Source of the DNA: Hymenobacter sp. BRD67
GTDB lineage: Bacteria > Bacteroidota > Bacteroidia > Cytophagales > Hymenobacteraceae
Length of the DNA: 64,000 bases
Reading direction: 5' to 3'
Assembly (NCBI RefSeq): GCF_013256425.1
Contig: NZ_CP053904.1
Span: forward strand, 1,054,001 to 1,118,000
In this document: positions 27,931 to 37,080 of the stretch, piece by piece
Position numbering within the stretch: position 1 is the stretch's first letter
Layout of the letters: every line of letters starts with the position of its first letter
Notes under the pieces: model-generated
Told to the model about the DNA's origin: nothing
Database searches by the model: none
Seen by the model: only the letters and a program-made list of their open reading frames with translations
Program-made: the position numbers and the translations under genes

Positions 27931-29379
27931 CTACCTGCCTACCACCTTAAACAAGGTGCCGGCCGGCAGGCGGTCAGTTAGCTGCATCCCATTAATAATA
28001 GCGACTTCTTCGAGGCGTTTGGCGGGCACGCCGTTGGCCGTGAGGGCCTGCGAAAGCGTGGTAGCGGCCGGGGCCTGCTTTATATGAATGCGCTCTGCCT
28101 GCCGGTTGAGCTTGCTGGCCTCGGTAAGGCGCTGGTAGCCCTGCACGGCGCTGGCAAACTGCGGCGCGTAGGTGCTAAAGGAGGCGGCCGTAGCCAACCC
28201 CACAAAAGCAAACAGCGACTTGCCATCCTGCAAGATGTAGCTCTGCACATGGGCCGGCGTGGCCTGGCTCTGCGAAGCGGCCTGGTCGCCTTCAAAGGTG
28301 AGGGCCGGGAACCCGTTGATAGTGGTACGCTGCACGTTGCCGGCCGTTACGCCGATTTGCTTGGCCAGGGTTTGGGCCGCCTCGTCCAGCGAGCTGCCGC
28401 TGACGCCCGTAAAGGCCAGCAGCGCCTTGCCGTTGGGCTCCGACATCTGAAACTGCTCGGGCGAGTTCTCCGATTTCCAGCCCGCCGGAATGGGGAAGCG
28501 AAATTTCAGCTCAGGATGATAAAACACGCCGCTTTCCACGAAGCCCTGGCGTGGGTCATCGCCGAAGGGCAGCCCTTCGATGGAGCGCAGGTAGCTGTCG
28601 CGGTTTACCAGCAGCGTGGTTTTGCCCAGCGATTGCCTGGCCTGCGCGGCCAGCCCTTTCACGCGCTGGTAGCGGTCGGCCGAGTTGGGGTGCGTAGAAA
28701 GAAACGTGGGAACGCTGCTGCCACTCTGCTGCTCGGTGCGCTCCAGGGTCTGGAAAAAACTGGCCATGTGCGAGGCATCGTAGCCAACTTTGGTCGAGTA
28801 CTTAACGCCCAGGCCATCGGCCTCATTTTCATCGTTGCGGCTGTATTTCAGCATCCCCAGGCCCACTACCTGCTGCGCAATTCCGCCAACTGACTGCATC
28901 ACCTGCGGAGCCAGCACCGAGCCCAGCAGCATCCCGATGCCGGTAATCGTGGAGCGTGTTTGCTGCTTTTTGCCGTGCTGCGCCGTAATGTGGCCCAGCT
29001 CGTGGCCCAGCACACCGGTAAACTGCGCCTCGTCGTTGAAATAGGCCATGATGCCCCGCGTGAAGTACACGTGCCCATCGGGCGTGGCAAAGGCGTTGAT
29101 AACCGGCGAATCGACAATGGTAAAACCGTAGTCACCGGGCCGGTCCGAAATGGCCGTCATGCGCTTGCCCTGCTGCGTGATGTAAGCTTGCAGCCTGGGA
29201 TTATTGTACATCCCAAACTGAGCAATCACCTGCGGGTCGGGCTGAGCGCCTTGCAGCGGCGTATTCAGGTAAGGAATGACCCCAATCGGTTTGGCTGGCC
29301 TGGCCGGCGTAGCGCTGGCCAGCGGCAACAGCAAAAGCAGCGTAGTGGGGCGCAACGCGCGGCGGGAGAATATAGTCAT
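27931..29379 (-). CDS. secreted M48-family metalloprotease
   Basis: The 482-residue protein has a signal peptide (about residues 1-23) and a zinc protease domain with HELGH at 126-130 and the third ligand Glu184 in ENEAD. This is the M48 Zn-peptidase signature of BepA/LoiP-like periplasmic proteases. The region after about residue 270 is a separate domain, and the last 55 residues (IHIKQAPAATTLSQAL and INGMQLTDRLPAGTLFKVV) look like a LysM-type module. It probably degrades misfolded envelope proteins. The gene stands alone on the minus strand. Confidence 0.87.
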   Translation of the reverse strand: MTIFSRRALRPTTLLLLLPLASATPARPAKPIGVIPYLNTPLQGAQPDPQVIAQFGMYNNPRLQAYITQQGKRMTAISDRPGDYGFTIVDSPVINAFATPDGHVYFTRGIMAYFNDEAQFTGVLGHELGHITAQHGKKQQTRSTITGIGMLLGSVLAPQVMQSVGGIAQQVVGLGMLKYSRNDENEADGLGVKYSTKVGYDASHMASFFQTLERTEQQSGSSVPTFLSTHPNSADRYQRVKGLAAQARQSLGKTTLLVNRDSYLRSIEGLPFGDDPRQGFVESGVFYHPELKFRFPIPAGWKSENSPEQFQMSEPNGKALLAFTGVSGSSLDEAAQTLAKQIGVTAGNVQRTTINGFPALTFEGDQAASQSQATPAHVQSYILQDGKSLFAFVGLATAASFSTYAPQFASAVQGYQRLTEASKLNRQAERIHIKQAPAATTLSQALTANGVPAKRLEEVAIINGMQLTDRLPAGTLFKVVGR

Positions 29380-29540
29380 TAATGAATATAATGTGAAAAT
29401 TCTGGCTTTTCAAATTGCCAGGTCGAAAAAGCTAACGCGGTTCCCAGGTGGGGTAGAGCTTGGCCTGCAGCCCGCACCCTCCACTGTCTTGGAAACTGTG
29501 CTAAATCCTACATTAAAAGCTTTCAGGACGCTCCATAACA

Positions 29541-29577
29541 AAAGCGCCACCATCCGCGAGCCGGACAGTGGCGCTTA
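29541..29577 (-). terminator. terminator downstream of the TlpA-like gene
   Basis: AAGCGCCAC pairs perfectly with GTGGCGCTT and the stem continues with CCG/CGG. On the minus strand a TTTT run follows. It lies about 50 bases past the stop at 29628. Confidence 0.7.
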
Positions 29578-29627
29578 AAACGGTGCGCGAAGATGAATGT
29601 TTCGTGTAGTGTCTTAACTGCTGCTCG

Positions 29628-30986
29628 CTATTCTTTCAGCAGCTTGTCCACCGTGCGGTTAAAGTGGGCTTTTTCTTCCTCGTAATACTGCCCCGTGCCC
29701 GGCCCCGAAAAGCCGGTGCGGATGCTACGCACCACGCCTTTTTTATCCAGAAAAATGGTGGTTGGGAAACCCAGAAACTTCGCCAGCTGCGGCAGCGACC
29801 TGGCCACCGAGTCTTTGTTCGACACGCCCGCCACGGCCAGGTCGTAGCCGATGTTGAAGCGCTGCTTCATCTTTTGCAAACGGCTGGCCGCCTGCTGGTA
29901 GTCAGAGCTGCGCTCGTAGCCCAGGCCGATAATCTCCACGCCGCGCGCCTTATTCTGCTCGTACCAGGGCGCGAGGTAAGTGGTTTCGTCCATGCAGTTG
30001 GGGCACCACGAGCCCAGAATTTGCAGCACTACCACCTTGCCCCGGTACTTGGGGTCGGTAGGGGAGATGCTGCTGCCCGCCACGATGCTCGGAAACTTGA
30101 AATTCAGCCGCGACTCGCCCTTGCGCAGGTAGGTGAGCGTGTCGGCGTCGGGCAGCTTGGCCTTGGGGTCGAGGGTAGCCGTCCAGGTTTCGTGGCCCGA
30201 TTTGCCGGAGTAGTAGTCACCCGTGATTTCGTCGCTATATTTTTCACTTGATAAAGCAACAGGGACCTTAGTTACTGCATCAATTACTGTTACTTCTTTT
30301 TGCACTGTTTCTTTCGACAGGCGTTCGCCAGTGAATAAGAAAGCGTGGCTACCATCAAAAGTGCTCATTCGTATAGTGCTGCCCAATACCTGCCCACTTA
30401 AGTAGCGATAATCTCCCGTAGTGGTTAGGAAAGTGCCAGTTGCCTCTGCACCTTTTTGTTGGAAAATTCCAACCGCAGGATAAGAGGAGTTATCAGCTTT
30501 GTCAGCAAAAACAACTTTCCAGGTTCCGGAAAAGCTTCCTGCATTTTTACTATCTGCCCCAGCAAAAAGTGGCTGCGCGCCCGCGGTAGCCACCAGCGGC
30601 ACCCGATATGGCGTCTTGCTGTCGTATTTCACCCACACGCCTTTCAGCTTATCCTGGCCATCGGCGCGCACCACCAGCGCCGCATCAAATACGTGCAGCT
30701 TAATCGTTGTCGAGTCGCCGGCCGCCGAGATTTCGTCGCAGCGCAGGCGCTCTTCGCCGTTTAGCCCTTTATTAACAAGGTACACTACGGGCTTGCCGGC
30801 CTCCGTTTTTACCTCGAATAAAAACGGAATTTTCTGGCCCTGCGTGGCCAGTTCGCCGCGCCAGGGGCCGGGTGTGAGCAGCGCGGCGGCCGAAGTGGCA
30901 CCCGCTGCGCCCGAGCCCGAAGTGGTAGACGAGTTGCAGCCGGCCAGCAGCGTAGCTGCCAGAAAGACCAAACAGAGAGATTTCAT
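29628..30986 (-). CDS. TlpA-like thioredoxin-fold lipoprotein
   Basis: The 452-residue lipoprotein has a signal ending LLAGC. A long N-terminal region (to about residue 300) is all-beta in character. A C-terminal thioredoxin domain has the active site WCPNC with Cys328 and Cys331, and the cis-Pro loop region GFPTTIFLDKKG. Such proteins reduce or isomerise disulphides in the periplasm, often for cytochrome c maturation. The stretch at about 30230-30560 is less GC-rich with unlike codon choice, so the middle of the gene may have a different history from its ends. Confidence 0.85.
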   Translation of the reverse strand: MKSLCLVFLAATLLAGCNSSTTSGSGAAGATSAAALLTPGPWRGELATQGQKIPFLFEVKTEAGKPVVYLVNKGLNGEERLRCDEISAAGDSTTIKLHVFDAALVVRADGQDKLKGVWVKYDSKTPYRVPLVATAGAQPLFAGADSKNAGSFSGTWKVVFADKADNSSYPAVGIFQQKGAEATGTFLTTTGDYRYLSGQVLGSTIRMSTFDGSHAFLFTGERLSKETVQKEVTVIDAVTKVPVALSSEKYSDEITGDYYSGKSGHETWTATLDPKAKLPDADTLTYLRKGESRLNFKFPSIVAGSSISPTDPKYRGKVVVLQILGSWCPNCMDETTYLAPWYEQNKARGVEIIGLGYERSSDYQQAASRLQKMKQRFNIGYDLAVAGVSNKDSVARSLPQLAKFLGFPTTIFLDKKGVVRSIRTGFSGPGTGQYYEEEKAHFNRTVDKLLKE

Positions 30987-31167
30987 AAAAGCAAAGTAGA
31001 ACCGCCAAAACTAGCACCGGCGCCACTTGGTTATAAGAGGTGGCTGCTTCGTGCCGAATCGGCGTAAAAGTCGCACAGCGTGCCTCTCCAACCAGCATTC
31101 TATTTGGAAGATTTCTAAGTACACTCCTAAATCAACCGGATACTACCAATTTGCCTGGGCTGCCAGT

Positions 31168-31175
31168 TACTTTTG
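31168..31175 (+). promoter_or_regulatory. Bacteroidota -7 box (TACTTTTG)
   Basis: A perfect match to TAnnTTTG, 31 bases upstream of the aconitase ATG. A TTTG at 31150-31153 is nearer than the usual -33 distance. Confidence 0.5.
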
Positions 31176-31206
31176 CGCCTAAGCTAACAACCCCACTCTC
31201 CTCCTT

Positions 31207-33486
31207 ATGGCGTTTGACCTTGATATGATTCGGGCCGTGTACGCGGGCCTCGGCGCGCGCATCGAAGCCGCCCGCACGGCCGTCGGCCGGCCGCTCACGC
31301 TCACCGAAAAAATCCTTTATGCTCACCTCTACGGGGGCAAAGTCGGCGCTTCCTACCAGCGCGGCATAAGCTACGTCGATTTTACCCCTGACCGCGTAGC
31401 CATGCAGGATGCCACTGCCCAGATGGCGCTGCTGCAATTTATGCAGGCCGGCAAGGACAAAACGGCCGTTCCCTCCACCGTACACTGCGACCACCTTATT
31501 CAGGCTAAGGACGGGGCCACCGAAGACCTCGCCGTGGCCAACGACGAGAACAAGGAAGTCTACGATTTTCTGGCATCGGTTTCGAATAAATACGGCATTG
31601 GCTTCTGGAAACCGGGCGCGGGCATTATTCACCAGGTAGTGCTCGAAAACTACGCCTTCCCCGGCGGTATGATGATTGGCACCGACTCGCACACCCCCAA
31701 CGCGGGTGGCCTGGGCATGATTGCCATTGGCGTGGGCGGCGCCGATGCCGTGGACGTAATGGCCGGGATGCCCTGGGAGCTGAAGTTCCCGAAGGTGATT
31801 GGCGTGAAGCTGACCGGCAAGATGAGCGGCTGGACCTCGGCCAAAGACGTGATTCTGAAAGTAGCTGGTATTCTGACCGTAAAAGGCGGCACCGGCGCCA
31901 TTGTGGAGTATTTCGGCGAAGGCGCGGAAAGCCTGAGCGCCACCGGCAAAGGCACCATCTGCAACATGGGCGCCGAAATCGGGGCTACCACCTCGGTATT
32001 CGGCTACGATGAAAAGATGGGCGACTACCTGCGCAGCACCGACCGCGCCGACATTGCCGACATGGCGAAAGGCGTGGCCCAGCACCTGCGCGCCGACGAC
32101 GAGGTGTACGCCAACCCGGCCAATTTCTACGACCAGCTCATCGAGATTGACCTCAATACCCTGGAGCCTTACGTGAACGGCCCGTTTACGCCCGACGCCG
32201 CCTGGCCGATTTCGGAGTTTGCCGCCGCCGTAAAAGAGCACGGCTGGCCCGAGAAGCTGGAAGTGGGCCTCATCGGCTCGTGCACCAACTCCAGCTACGA
32301 AGACATTACCCGCGCCGCCAGCATTGCCAAGCAGGCCGTGGACAAGGGCCTGCACGTAGCCGCTGAGTTTACCATCACGCCCGGCTCGGAGCAGGTGCGC
32401 TACACCGTGGCCCGCGACGGCCTGCTCGACACCTTCGCCGAGATGGGCGGCGTGGTGCTGGCTAATGCCTGCGGGCCGTGCATCGGCCAGTGGGCCCGCC
32501 ACACCGACGACCCCAAGCGCCGTAACTCTATCATTACGAGCTTCAACCGTAATTTTGCCAAGCGCAACGACGGCAACCCGAACACGCACGCGTTCGTGGC
32601 TTCGCCCGAAATCGTAACGGCGTTTGCCATCGCCGGCAGCCTGACCTTTAACCCGCTCACCGACACGCTGCCCGGCAAAAACGGCGCGGTGAAATTTGAT
32701 GAGCCTACCGGCGTAGAGCTGCCCCCGGCCGGCTTTGCCGTAGAAGACGCGGGCTTCCAGGCCCCGGCGGCCGATGGCAGCACCGTGCAGGTGTTGGTAG
32801 ACCGTAACTCGGACCGTCTCCAGCTGCTGGAGCCCTTCAAGCCCTGGGAAGGTACTGACCTGCTGGGCCTGCGGGTGCTCATCAAGGCGCTCGGCAAGTG
32901 CACCACCGACCACATCAGCATGGCCGGCCCGTGGCTTAAGTTCCGTGGCCACCTGGATAATATTTCCAATAACATGCTCATCGGCGCCACCAACGCCTAC
33001 ACCGGCGAAACCAACGCCGTGAAGGACAGCGGTACTCAGGGCTCGCCCTACGTGCCGGTACCCCAGGCCGCCCGCGTGCTCAAGAGCATAGGCATCGGCT
33101 CGATTGTGGTAGGCGATGAGAATTATGGCGAAGGCAGCTCGCGCGAGCACGCCGCCATGGAGCCCCGCCACCTTGGCGTGCGCGCCGTGCTGGTGAAAAG
33201 CTTCGCCCGGATTCATGAAACCAACCTCAAGAAGCAGGGGATGCTGGCTCTCACCTTCGCCAATAAGGCCGACTACGACCTTATCGAAGAAGATGACCAG
33301 ATTGACATCCTGGGCCTCACGAGCTTCGCTCCCGGCCAGCCGCTACAAGTGCGCCTGCGCCACTCCGACGGCGACACCGACCTCATCACCGTCAACCACA
33401 CCTACAACGAAGGCCAGATTGGCTGGTTTAAAGCCGGCTCGGCTCTGAATTTGATTAAGCTGCAGGCGCAGGGCGTGGCAGTGTAA
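31207..33486 (+). CDS. aconitate hydratase
   Basis: The 759-residue enzyme isomerises citrate to isocitrate in the TCA cycle. The length and the sequence (for example [11 protein letters not shown], then [13 protein letters not shown]) match the mitochondrial-type aconitase common in Bacteroidota, rather than the longer AcnA or AcnB. The 4Fe-4S cluster ligands are Cys359 in SCTNSS and Cys422 and Cys425 in ACGPCIG. The swivelling C-terminal domain carries [15 protein letters not shown] with the substrate-binding residues. A promoter box precedes it and a strong terminator follows, so it is transcribed alone. A 694-codon antisense frame is a shadow. Confidence 0.95.
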   Translation: MAFDLDMIRAVYAGLGARIEAARTAVGRPLTLTEKILYAHLYGGKVGASYQRGISYVDFTPDRVAMQDATAQMALLQFMQAGKDKTAVPSTVHCDHLIQAKDGATEDLAVANDENKEVYDFLASVSNKYGIGFWKPGAGIIHQVVLENYAFPGGMMIGTDSHTPNAGGLGMIAIGVGGADAVDVMAGMPWELKFPKVIGVKLTGKMSGWTSAKDVILKVAGILTVKGGTGAIVEYFGEGAESLSATGKGTICNMGAEIGATTSVFGYDEKMGDYLRSTDRADIADMAKGVAQHLRADDEVYANPANFYDQLIEIDLNTLEPYVNGPFTPDAAWPISEFAAAVKEHGWPEKLEVGLIGSCTNSSYEDITRAASIAKQAVDKGLHVAAEFTITPGSEQVRYTVARDGLLDTFAEMGGVVLANACGPCIGQWARHTDDPKRRNSIITSFNRNFAKRNDGNPNTHAFVASPEIVTAFAIAGSLTFNPLTDTLPGKNGAVKFDEPTGVELPPAGFAVEDAGFQAPAADGSTVQVLVDRNSDRLQLLEPFKPWEGTDLLGLRVLIKALGKCTTDHISMAGPWLKFRGHLDNISNNMLIGATNAYTGETNAVKDSGTQGSPYVPVPQAARVLKSIGIGSIVVGDENYGEGSSREHAAMEPRHLGVRAVLVKSFARIHETNLKKQGMLALTFANKADYDLIEEDDQIDILGLTSFAPGQPLQVRLRHSDGDTDLITVNHTYNEGQIGWFKAGSALNLIKLQAQGVAV

Positions 33487-33509
33487 ATATCGTTATTGCT
33501 GATTATTTT

Positions 33510-33545
33510 AACGGCCGCCTGGGGAAACCGGGGCGGCCGTTTTTG
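33510..33545 (+). terminator. terminator of the aconitase gene
   Basis: A perfect 10-bp GC-rich stem (33510-33519 with 33532-33541) is followed by a TTTTT run. Confidence 0.88.
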
Positions 33546-33598
33546 CTCTATCTCAATGACTATTCAAGAAATAATTGCACGACTAAAAAACGAGCTAA

Positions 33599-34523
33599 GA
33601 GCCTATCCGAAAAATAAGAAAGTTGTAGCCAGACGCGAGAATTTTGGGGTTACCACACCTTGCAAGATTCCCGTTGCGTCCGACTACAACCGACTACGAA
33701 GCTACGATTCATGCCGATTTTTTGCCCTCGCCGGCCTTGTGGGCCGCCGTCGAGCCGCTGCTGCCGGCCGTGCCCGGCGGCCTTGGCCAGCGGGGCCGGC
33801 CACGTGCCTGTGACCGCCAGATGTTCTTCGCCATGTACTACATTTTGTGTACGGGGATGCAGTGGAAAGCCCTGCCGCGGTGCCTGGGGGCGGCCTCCAC
33901 GGTCCATGACCGGTTCCAGGAGTGGACCCGTGCTGGGGTGTTCAAGCAACTCTGGACCAGCGGGTTGGTCCAGCTGCAGGCCGAAGGCCGCCTGGACTGG
34001 GACTGGCAGTGCCTCGACGCCTGCCAGACCAAGGCCCCGCTTGGCGGCGAGGCCGTTGGCCCCAACCCCACCGACCGGGGCAAGGGCGGCGTCAAGCGCC
34101 ACGTGCTGACCGAAGCCCAGGGCCTACCCATTGGCGTGGCCGTCACCGGGGCCAACGTACACGAAGTCACTCAGGTGCAGGCCGTGCTCGGCTCGATGCC
34201 CGTGCTGCCCCCACCGGCCGAAGGCGATTTTGCGCCCGGTTTCTGCGCCGATAAGGGCTACGATGCCGAGGCCATTCGCCGCCTGCTGGCCCGCTGGGGC
34301 TACCGCGTCCACATCCTGGGCCGGGGCGAAGAAGCTGACAAGTGCCGGACCCCGCATTACCGTGCCCGCCGCTGGGTCGTCGAGCGCACCCATGCCTGGT
34401 TCCACCGCTTTCGCCGCTTGCTCATCCGCTGGGAAAAGAAAGTGGCCAATTATGAAGCGTTCTTGCACTTGGCCTGCGCCAACACCATCTGGCGACACTC
34501 CCTCTTATTTTTCGGATAGACTC
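33599..34523 (+). mobile_element. complete IS5-family insertion sequence
   Basis: A 925-base element bounded by terminal inverted repeats. The left end starts GAGCCTATCCGAAAAATAAG and the right end, reversed, starts GAGTCTATCCGAAAAATAAG; 20 of 21 positions match. A TAA target duplication flanks it (33596-33598 and 34524-34526). One transposase gene fills it, and its stop codon lies inside the right repeat. Intact ends and gene suggest recent arrival. A short target duplication and single DDE gene fit the IS427-like branch of IS5. Confidence 0.92.
33644..34519 (+). CDS. IS5-family DDE transposase
   Basis: About 291 residues. The N-terminal part has LWAAVEPLLPAVPGG and DRQMFFAMYYILCTGMQWKA, typical of the IS5 DUF4096-like region. 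The DDE catalytic residues are Asp in WQCLDACQTKAP, Asp in GFCADKGYD, and Glu in RRWVVERTHAWFHRFRRL. It cuts and joins the IS ends. No ATG is available near the beginning; TTG at 33644 or 33674 is the likely start, so the first residues are uncertain. It is a single frame, not split in two as in some IS427 relatives. Confidence 0.9.
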   Translation: MGLPHLARFPLRPTTTDYEATIHADFLPSPALWAAVEPLLPAVPGGLGQRGRPRACDRQMFFAMYYILCTGMQWKALPRCLGAASTVHDRFQEWTRAGVFKQLWTSGLVQLQAEGRLDWDWQCLDACQTKAPLGGEAVGPNPTDRGKGGVKRHVLTEAQGLPIGVAVTGANVHEVTQVQAVLGSMPVLPPPAEGDFAPGFCADKGYDAEAIRRLLARWGYRVHILGRGEEADKCRTPHYRARRWVVERTHAWFHRFRRLLIRWEKKVANYEAFLHLACANTIWRHSLLFFG

Positions 34524-34544
34524 TAAATGACATTACACTCTAAA

Positions 34545-34724
34545 CCTGTCACGAGTTTAGGCGAAGCCGTAACTCGTGACAGGTTTTCGGGGGAGGCTGT
34601 GCCTCCCATAGAACGATGTAGTAGAACGAAGCCAGCGGCGCGGTCCCGCCTTGCCGCTGGCACGGCAGTGGAGGTACAACCTCCACAGTATAATCGGCAC
34701 GAGTTACGGCTGCGCCTAAACTCG
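34545..34724. repeat. REPIN-like element of five hairpins
   Basis: Five hairpins lie in a row: 34545-34583 (18-bp stem, two mismatches), 34591-34607 (7 bp), 34632-34660 (8 bp), 34668-34686 (8 bp) and 34700-34724 (11 bp, two mismatches). The first and last contain the same 25-base imperfect palindrome in opposite orientation (34552-34576 and 34700-34724, 24 of 25 identical). It begins 21 bases right of the IS element and ends 84 bases before the aldo/keto reductase gene. No protein is encoded. Confidence 0.8.
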
Positions 34725-34808
34725 CGCCAGTTAGTAAACGACTTTAGTACCACGGATGCAACTTGCGGCGGCAATAGGAGTTAGGGAATAATCACTTTTT
34801 CAATTCTT

Positions 34809-35797
34809 ATGAACTACCGCACTCTTGGCAAAACCGGCTTCTCCATATCTGAAATTAGCCTTGGCACCTGGCAGGTGGGCGGCAAGTGGGGCGAGCCATT
34901 CAGCCATGCCAATGCCGACCATATTCTGAATGCCGCCGTGGATGCAGGCATCAACTTCATCGACACGGCCGACGTGTATGGCGATGGGGAAAGCGAAAAA
35001 GCGGTGGGCCGGCTCGTACGCAGTCGCTCGGGCGAGCGGATAATTGTCGCTACCAAGTGCGGCCGGCGCTTGCAGCCCCACACGGCCGACGCCTACCAGC
35101 CCGCCGCGCTACGCGGCTTCGTCGAAGACAGCTTGCGCAACATGCAGCTCGATGCCCTCGACCTTGTGCAGCTGCACTGCCCGCCCACCGAAGTATATTA
35201 CCGACCCGAGATATTTGAGCTGTTTGACCGCCTCAAAGCGGAAGGCAAAATTCTTAACCTGGGCGTGAGCGTGGAGAAAGTGGAGGAGGGCCTCAAGGCC
35301 ATCGAATACCCGAACGTGACTACCGTACAGGTGATTTTCAATATGTTTCGGCAGCGGCCGGCCGAGCTGTTTTTCAAGGAGGCGCAGCGGCGCAATGTTG
35401 GCCTGATTGTGCGGGTGCCGCTGGCCAGCGGGCTGCTCACGGGTAAGTTTTCGCCCCAAACGACTTTCAACAAAGACGACCACCGTAATTTCAACCGCGA
35501 CGGTGCGGCGTTCGATAAGGGCGAAACCTTCGCGGGCGTGGACTACAACACCGGTCTGGCGGCAGTTGAGGAGTTGAAAAAGGTCTTCCCTGGCCAGCCA
35601 CAGCTAGCCCCCTAGCCCTGCGCTGGATACTGATGTTTCCGGAGGTAAGCTGCATTATTCCGGGTGCATCCAGGCCCGAGCAGCTGCTTTCCAACCTGAA
35701 AACAGAAGAGCTGCCGACTCTGACAAGTGAGCAGATGGCGGCCGTGCGCGGTATTTACGACCGGATGATTCGGCCGCTCGTGCATCAGTTGTGGTAA
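34809..35797 (+). pseudogene. aldo/keto reductase, frameshifted
   Basis: NAD(P)H-dependent aldo/keto reductase of the YhdN/Tas-like group. It starts MNYRTLGKTGFSISEISLGT. The catalytic set is Asp in NFIDTADVYG, Tyr in the same motif, Lys in VATKCGRR and His in LVQLHCPP. The frame breaks after PGQPQLAP. Adding one C to the CCCCC at 35608-35612 continues as LALRWILMFPEVSCIIPGA, which carries the cofactor-binding SxIPG-like motif. It ends at 35797 with 329 residues, the usual length. The substrate is unknown and the break is probably a sequence error. Confidence 0.85.
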
Positions 35798-35814
35798 AAA
35801 GGCGGTTTATATAG

Positions 35815-35869
35815 AAAGAACGTCCTGCTTCAACAAGCGGCCGCCAGATGAGCAGGACGTTCTTTTTCA
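35815..35869. terminator. bidirectional terminator, AGAACGTC-family hairpin
   Basis: A perfect 15-bp stem pairs AAAGAACGTCCTGCT (35815-35829) with AGCAGGACGTTCTTT (35851-35865), then TTTT. It lies between the convergent aldo/keto reductase and the minus-strand membrane protein. Its sequence matches the hairpin at 42601 apart from the inner bases. Confidence 0.8.
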
Positions 35870-35879
35870 ATTGGTTATT

Positions 35880-36293
35880 TCACAGCGTAGCCACCTGCGC
35901 CGCTCGCTTTTCCTGTGGTTTCTGCACGAGGTAGTAATACGCCAGAATGGCTAACCCGATACCAAACGGAATGATAGACAGGTGCTTACCGTCCGTAATG
36001 GTGCCGATGCGCACCGTGTCGAAGCCAAAAAACTCGCTGAGCATCCAGTAAGAGTTAGCTGAAATCCAGAATACAATGGCCAGGTTGTGGGCCAGCTCCG
36101 CCTTGAGGGTGCGGGTGCGCCAGGCAATGACCAGGGCAATACCCAGCGTAGGTGCTATCATCAAGATTCCCAGTGGTTTCCAGACCATGCACCAGCTGAT
36201 GTCTTTGAGTAGCCAGAACAGGATGTGGGTATTCTCCATCTGCCGGTATCTGGCCGGAATGGCATAAACTTCTTCTTCGAAAGGCTGAGCCAT
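35880..36293 (-). CDS. hypothetical membrane protein
   Basis: A 137-residue protein with four hydrophobic segments: near ILFWLLKDISWCMVW, LGILMIAPTLGIALVIAW, LAIVFWISANSYWML and IPFGIGLAILAYYYLV. The C-terminus is a short charged tail. No family was recognised. ATG at 36293 is used; an internal Met at residue 19 (MENTHILFW) is an alternative. It is divergent from the DUF2459 gene, with 75 bases between the two. Confidence 0.7.
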   Translation of the reverse strand: MAQPFEEEVYAIPARYRQMENTHILFWLLKDISWCMVWKPLGILMIAPTLGIALVIAWRTRTLKAELAHNLAIVFWISANSYWMLSEFFGFDTVRIGTITDGKHLSIIPFGIGLAILAYYYLVQKPQEKRAAQVATL

Positions 36294-36368
36294 TGGGCCG
36301 GCAAAGCGCGCTGCGGCGCGGGTTACTTTTAGTGAAATAGCGTACTAGCAGTAAAACTACCACTGCTT

Positions 36369-37061
36369 ATGTCACCTTTGCTGCGCAAATCGCTCAAAAT
36401 AACTGCCTGCACGGTGGGTGCGCTGGTCGGGGCCGTGGGCTTGTATCTGGGCTCGGCGTATGTGCTGTCGCGTATTCCGGTGGCCAAGCAGCCGACTACG
36501 GAGCCGGCCACCATCCCGCTGTTTATCTACTCCAACGGGGTGCATACCGACCTGGTGCTGCCCGTCAGAACCCGGTTTATCGACTGGAGCCAGCAGCTGC
36601 CGTATGGCAACACCCAGGCCGCCGATACGAGTTATCACTATATCGGCATCGGGTGGGGCGATAAGGGGTTTTATCTCGATACCCCAACCTGGGCACAGCT
36701 CAAAGCCAGTACGGCTATCAAGGCTGGCTTCTGGCTGAGTACTTCGGCCATGCACACCACCTTCTATCGCGAGGCCGACCTGCAGCCCGGTCCCGAGTGC
36801 GTAGCGCTGCACCTCACGCCCACGCAATACCAGCAGCTGATTGCCTATATTCAAAAAAGCTTCCGTCGCGATGCCGCCGGCCAGTTTACCTGGCTGCCCG
36901 GCCACAGCTACGCCGCTCACGATGCGTTCTACGAAGCCAACAACCGCTACAGCATCCTCAATACCTGCAACACCTGGACAAATAACGGCTTGAAGGTGAG
37001 TGGCCAGAAAGCCAGCCTCTGGACGCCTTTTGATACCGGAATTCTTTACCAGTACCGGTAG
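36369..37061 (+). CDS. DUF2459 (TIGR02117) protein
   Basis: A 230-residue protein with an N-terminal membrane segment (VGALVGAVGLYLGSAYVLS). The family motif IYSNGVHTDLVLPV is near residue 53. Later conserved stretches are GIGWGDKGFYLDTPTW and NNRYSILNTCNTWTNNGLK; the Asn-Thr-Cys-Asn-Thr-Trp block and the early His suggest a papain-like or NlpC-like fold, although no activity is known for the family. It is probably anchored facing the periplasm. Confidence 0.85.
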   Translation: MSPLLRKSLKITACTVGALVGAVGLYLGSAYVLSRIPVAKQPTTEPATIPLFIYSNGVHTDLVLPVRTRFIDWSQQLPYGNTQAADTSYHYIGIGWGDKGFYLDTPTWAQLKASTAIKAGFWLSTSAMHTTFYREADLQPGPECVALHLTPTQYQQLIAYIQKSFRRDAAGQFTWLPGHSYAAHDAFYEANNRYSILNTCNTWTNNGLKVSGQKASLWTPFDTGILYQYR

Positions 37062-37080
37062 CAGAGGTGGGAGTCAGCAG

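Noticed and set aside
31132..33216. 694-codon frame on the minus strand opposite aconitase
   Set aside because: It is a shadow of the aconitase coding frame in GC-rich DNA. Its product is rich in His, Gly and Val without motifs, and the plus strand encodes a clear enzyme.
34545..34583. First hairpin of the REPIN-like element as a terminator
   Set aside because: No T-run follows, and the neighbouring IS element separates it from the aconitase gene, which has its own terminator.
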